A DNA stretch of 64,000 bases, taken from NCBI GenBank assembly GCA_000620545.1, contig JIBA01000003.1, positions 1 to 64,000 on the forward strand. The letters run 5' to 3'. Shown one piece after another: positions 61,757-64,000 of this stretch (its first letter is position 1; every line of letters begins with the position of its first letter). Source of the stretch: Intrasporangiaceae bacterium URHB0013. GTDB lineage: Bacteria; Actinomycetota; Actinomycetes; Actinomycetales; Dermatophilaceae. Position numbers and translations under genes: made by a program. The notes under the pieces are model-generated. The model searched no databases and had not been told where the DNA came from. It saw only the letters and a program-made list of their open reading frames with translations.

Positions 61757-63181
61757 TTACAGTGCGGGGCGTTCGAGGAGAACGATGGACCCCAGTTCAC
61801 GCCAAGAGGTGAAGCCCGCTTTGATCGCGATGCGGAACTGAGGCGAGTCTCCGAACGTCACCACCACGTCCGAGTGCGCCAATGCCTGTGCGGCACCAGT
61901 CGCATCGCCGCGCATGAAGGCAAGATACGCATCTTGGTCGGTACGGGCGAAGGCGTCCAACGGGTTACTTGCCCAGACAGTGGCCCCCGCCGCGGCAAGC
62001 GATTCGGCGAGGGGTTCGGTTACCAGCACGATCTGTCCCCGAGTGGCCGCAGCGATGCCGGCGGCCTGCGCGTCGGCGGCTCGGAAGGTCGGGGTCCGCA
62101 TTGCAAGAAGCGCGGCAACCCCGAGGAGGCACACCCCGGACACCAACAACGGCGGGACTCGAGAGGGCTGCGGCTTGGGCTCCACGACCGTGCCTTCCGG
62201 ACGGCCAACAGCCACGGCGGCTGGCACTAGGAGGAAGAGCAGCAGCCAGATGCCGTGCCGCGCCGCAGATAGCGTTGCAAGGACGAGACCCAGCCCGGCG
62301 GCATACTCCCACAGCGGTATTCGGCGACGCAGTGCACAGGCGGCAAGCGCTGCAGCGGCGATGAGCAACAGCAGGTCGAAGGGATTGGTCACGCTCACTC
62401 GGCTCCACATGCCGGAGTCGTCGCTCGTGGCAGCACCGCCGAAGACGCCGACGTAGTAGCGGGGAGCGTTGAGGAGGCCGGGGTTGAGACACGTCGCGAC
62501 CAAGGAGGCGACTCCGACGGCCACCGCAGTCGAGGGTGAGACGCGAAGTAGTGAGAAGAGCAGATAGCACCCGAGCACTGCCACGCCGGCCAGGACGGCT
62601 CCGTGGAGGTTGCTCCAGATCGCGATGAGGGGTATGGCCCACCAGATGGCCTTCGAGGGACGCTCGTGTTGACGGCGGATGAGGATCAGCAGGAGGGCGT
62701 AGGGCACGAGGGAGAGCAGCTGCGCGCGCGCGATGAACAGCGGGGCGACCGCACCGAGGCACACCGCGACGACTGCTGCAGCTGTCGCCACGGGCTTGGC
62801 GCGTCTCCTTGTCGCCTCGGCCGCCAGGAGGGCCAAGGTGGCCATCACCGCGACGATCTGCGCGACGACGATCCCAAGGCTGCCGACTGAGTGCATCAGT
62901 GAGAAGACCAGCTGTCCGAGAACGGTGGTGTTGACCCAGTCGGTGGATGGCGCTGAGGCGAAAGGGATTCCGCTCGGAATCGCCTTTGCCTGTCGAATGT
63001 GGCCGCCCATTGCGGGGAGCCATAGGGCATCCGACCCGACGATGGTCAGGGTGGTCGCGGCCAGGGCCACGAGACCCAGGGCGACTGACACAGCAAGGGG
63101 TGTGGCCGGCGTCGACCCCGCGGGCGACGGCGCGCGGTCCGCTCGTGACAAGGCTCTTTCCTGACCTCTCGGTGTGCTCAC
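61757..63181 (-). CDS. Polytopic membrane protein, possible GT-C-type glycosyltransferase
   Basis: 474 residues from a GTG at 63181 (longer starts up to 63361 possible but lead into the pilin promoter). About ten hydrophobic segments, the first near residue 25; the loop PSTDWVNTTVLGQLVFS follows, and an outside C-terminal domain (about 395-474). GC-rich, unlike the AT-richer gene at 60121. No conserved catalytic motif is clear. It is placed at the end of the glycan locus. Confidence 0.6.
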   Translation of the reverse strand: MSTPRGQERALSRADRAPSPAGSTPATPLAVSVALGLVALAATTLTIVGSDALWLPAMGGHIRQAKAIPSGIPFASAPSTDWVNTTVLGQLVFSLMHSVGSLGIVVAQIVAVMATLALLAAEATRRRAKPVATAAAVVAVCLGAVAPLFIARAQLLSLVPYALLLILIRRQHERPSKAIWWAIPLIAIWSNLHGAVLAGVAVLGCYLLFSLLRVSPSTAVAVGVASLVATCLNPGLLNAPRYYVGVFGGAATSDDSGMWSRVSVTNPFDLLLLIAAAALAACALRRRIPLWEYAAGLGLVLATLSAARHGIWLLLFLLVPAAVAVGRPEGTVVEPKPQPSRVPPLLVSGVCLLGVAALLAMRTPTFRAADAQAAGIAAATRGQIVLVTEPLAESLAAAGATVWASNPLDAFARTDQDAYLAFMRGDATGAAQALAHSDVVVTFGDSPQFRIAIKAGFTSWRELGSIVLLERPAL

Positions 63182-63379
63182 GTCCCGCGCTCTCGACCCT
63201 CGGCCAAGACGGTCTTGGCCGCTCCCAACGCTCTCATCCGGGCGTGTCTGAAAGGCGCACTTTGGGAACGTGTTGTGAACTTCAAGCATTTTGAGGACAC
63301 GGGGTGACGCGCCACCTAATCTTCCCTCAGCGGGGGGCACGTTCGGGTGGCCCTGCATCACTGGGAGGAACGCTTCACC
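63182..63379. promoter_or_regulatory. Promoter region of the Flp pilin genes
   Basis: This gap before flp contains an AT-richer stretch (TTGTGAACTTCAAGCATTTT, about 63271-63290) and a ribosome-binding site GGGAGG, about 12 bp before the ATG at 63380. It is a plausible promoter, not proven. Confidence 0.4.
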
Positions 63380-63562
63380 ATGACCAAGATTGCTGCCAAG
63401 GTTCAGACCAAGGTTCAGACGATGCTCGACCGTGAGCGCGGCGCGACCGCCGTCGAGTACGGCCTGATGGTCGCCCTGATCGCTGTTGTGATCATCGCCG
63501 CCGTCACGCTGCTCGGCAACAAGCTCTCCACGACGTTCAACAACGTCGCGACGCAGGTCTGA
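63380..63562 (+). CDS. flp: Flp/Fap-type pilin 1
   Basis: 60 residues. Short leader, then ERGATAVEYGLMVALIAVVI: a type-IVb prepilin motif with cleavage after the Gly of ERGA and Glu at +5. The hydrophobic helix forms the pilus core. ATG at 63380. Close copy of the next gene. Together with TadE, it indicates a Tad pilus locus to the right. Confidence 0.9.
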   Translation: MTKIAAKVQTKVQTMLDRERGATAVEYGLMVALIAVVIIAAVTLLGNKLSTTFNNVATQV

Positions 63563-63574
63563 CGTTGTCCATGG

Positions 63575-63601
63575 GCGCGAGGCCGGGGGTCGGCCTCGCG
63601 C
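63575..63601 (+). terminator. Hairpin between the two Flp genes
   Basis: GCGCGAGGCC (63575-63584) pairs with GGCCTCGCGC (63592-63601). It may partly end transcription after the first pilin, so that it is made in excess. Confidence 0.7.
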
Positions 63602-63671
63602 TCACCTATCACTCGGGGTGGCGAACGCGGGTGTTACAGCTCAAGTTCCAGTTCACTCACAGGAGGAAAAA

Positions 63672-63842
63672 GTGACCAAGTCCATTGCCAAGGTGCAGAC
63701 GCTGCTCAACCGTGAGCGCGGCGCGACCGCGGTCGAGTACGGCCTGATGGTCGCCCTGATCGCTGTCGTGATCATCGCTGCCGTCACCCTGCTCGGCAAC
63801 AACCTGTCGACGACGTTCAACAACGTCGCGTCCCAGGTCTGA
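63672..63842 (+). CDS. flp: Flp/Fap-type pilin 2
   Basis: 56 residues from a GTG after AGGAGG (63661-63666). After the leader it is nearly the same as pilin 1 (RERGATAVEYGLMVALIAV) with changes such as NN for NK and ASQV for ATQV. Tandem duplicates are common in Tad loci; the second may be minor or alternate. Confidence 0.9.
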   Translation: MTKSIAKVQTLLNRERGATAVEYGLMVALIAVVIIAAVTLLGNNLSTTFNNVASQV

Positions 63843-63911
63843 CACATAGCAATACGTCTACGTCGGGGGGCGCTGGACGGAACCGCACAACTTTGGGGAG
63901 GGCGATCTGGC

Positions 63912-64000
63912 ATGGCCAGAACTGAGCGCGGCGCATCCGCCGTGGAGTTCGCGATCGTCCTCCCTGTGCTGTTTCTCGTCATCGCCGGGATCGTCGACTT
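63912..64000 (+). CDS. TadE-like pseudopilin, N-terminal part (cut by window end)
   Basis: 29 residues visible: MARTERGASAVEFAIVLPVL then FLVIAGIVD. The ERGASAVEFAIVLPV motif is that of TadE-like pseudopilins, processed by the same peptidase as Flp. It follows the Flp genes by 69 bp and continues past the edge, where other tad genes are expected. Confidence 0.85.
   Translation, partial: MARTERGASAVEFAIVLPVLFLVIAGIVD

Overview
The window is chromosomal DNA from a high-GC actinobacterium. Its gene order and protein style suit the Micrococcales, probably Intrasporangiaceae-like; this is inferred from style and synteny and no search was run. Supporting signs are very GC-rich codon use, many GTG starts, 1-8 bp start/stop overlaps within operons, WhiB and MarP proteins, and a block whose order matches Mycobacterium tuberculosis Rv3669-Rv3683.

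Layout. (1) 1-500: the 3' end of an IS481-type transposase, a strong hairpin and tRNA-Pro(CGG). (2) 0.5-18.3 kb: the conserved envelope/redox/repair block. It holds a metallophosphoesterase, YqeY, a PonA2-type PBP with PASTA domain, a WhiB4-type regulator, two ArsA/Get3-like ATPases, DUF4177, RidA, NUDIX and MBL-fold hydrolases, a P-loop kinase, Crp, a YcgG/DUF1989 pair, endonuclease III, a CoA-type NUDIX and MarP. It is interrupted at 7.5-9.2 kb by a DUF559 (Vsr-like) nuclease-type gene with tandem palindromic repeat arrays on both sides, and is followed at 18.3-19.04 kb by a third palindromic array with a different core. (3) 19-31.2 kb: an organic-acid module. It has a five-gene dehydrogenase/cupin/monooxygenase operon with a divergent GntR regulator, a CitA/DcuS-type two-component system, a TctCBA tripartite tricarboxylate transporter and a universal stress protein. 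(4) 31.2-44.2 kb: three large secreted proteins: a subtilase with a seven-repeat FG-GAP region, a 2303-residue protein built from about 25 Ig-like modules in a period-four order, and a 586-residue relative sharing its C-terminal PxKF module and 5' leader. (5) 44.3-49.6 kb: a beta-lactamase-like protein, an alpha/beta hydrolase without a nucleophile, a holin-like membrane protein, a membrane glycosyltransferase and NhaA; the middle of this resumes the mycobacterial-type synteny. (6) 49.8-63.2 kb: a surface-glycan locus (GDP-mannose 4,6-dehydratase, GDP-fucose synthase, glycosyltransferases, FkbM-type methyltransferases, a flippase, large membrane proteins), with visibly AT-richer genes at 50.4-54.6 and 60.1-61.7 kb that look recently acquired. 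(7) 63.4-64 kb: the start of a Tad/Flp pilus locus, with two near-identical Flp pilins and a TadE-like pseudopilin cut by the window edge.

How the parts work together: region 2 is housekeeping for wall synthesis, redox and acid-stress sensing and DNA repair. Region 3 reads as one regulated uptake-plus-catabolism unit for an unidentified hydroxy di- or tricarboxylate. Regions 4, 6 and 7 together shape the cell surface. The best candidates for something undescribed are the three palindromic arrays (two of them flanking the DUF559 gene), the YcgG/DUF1989 operon, and the module-periodic surface protein with its duplicated leader.
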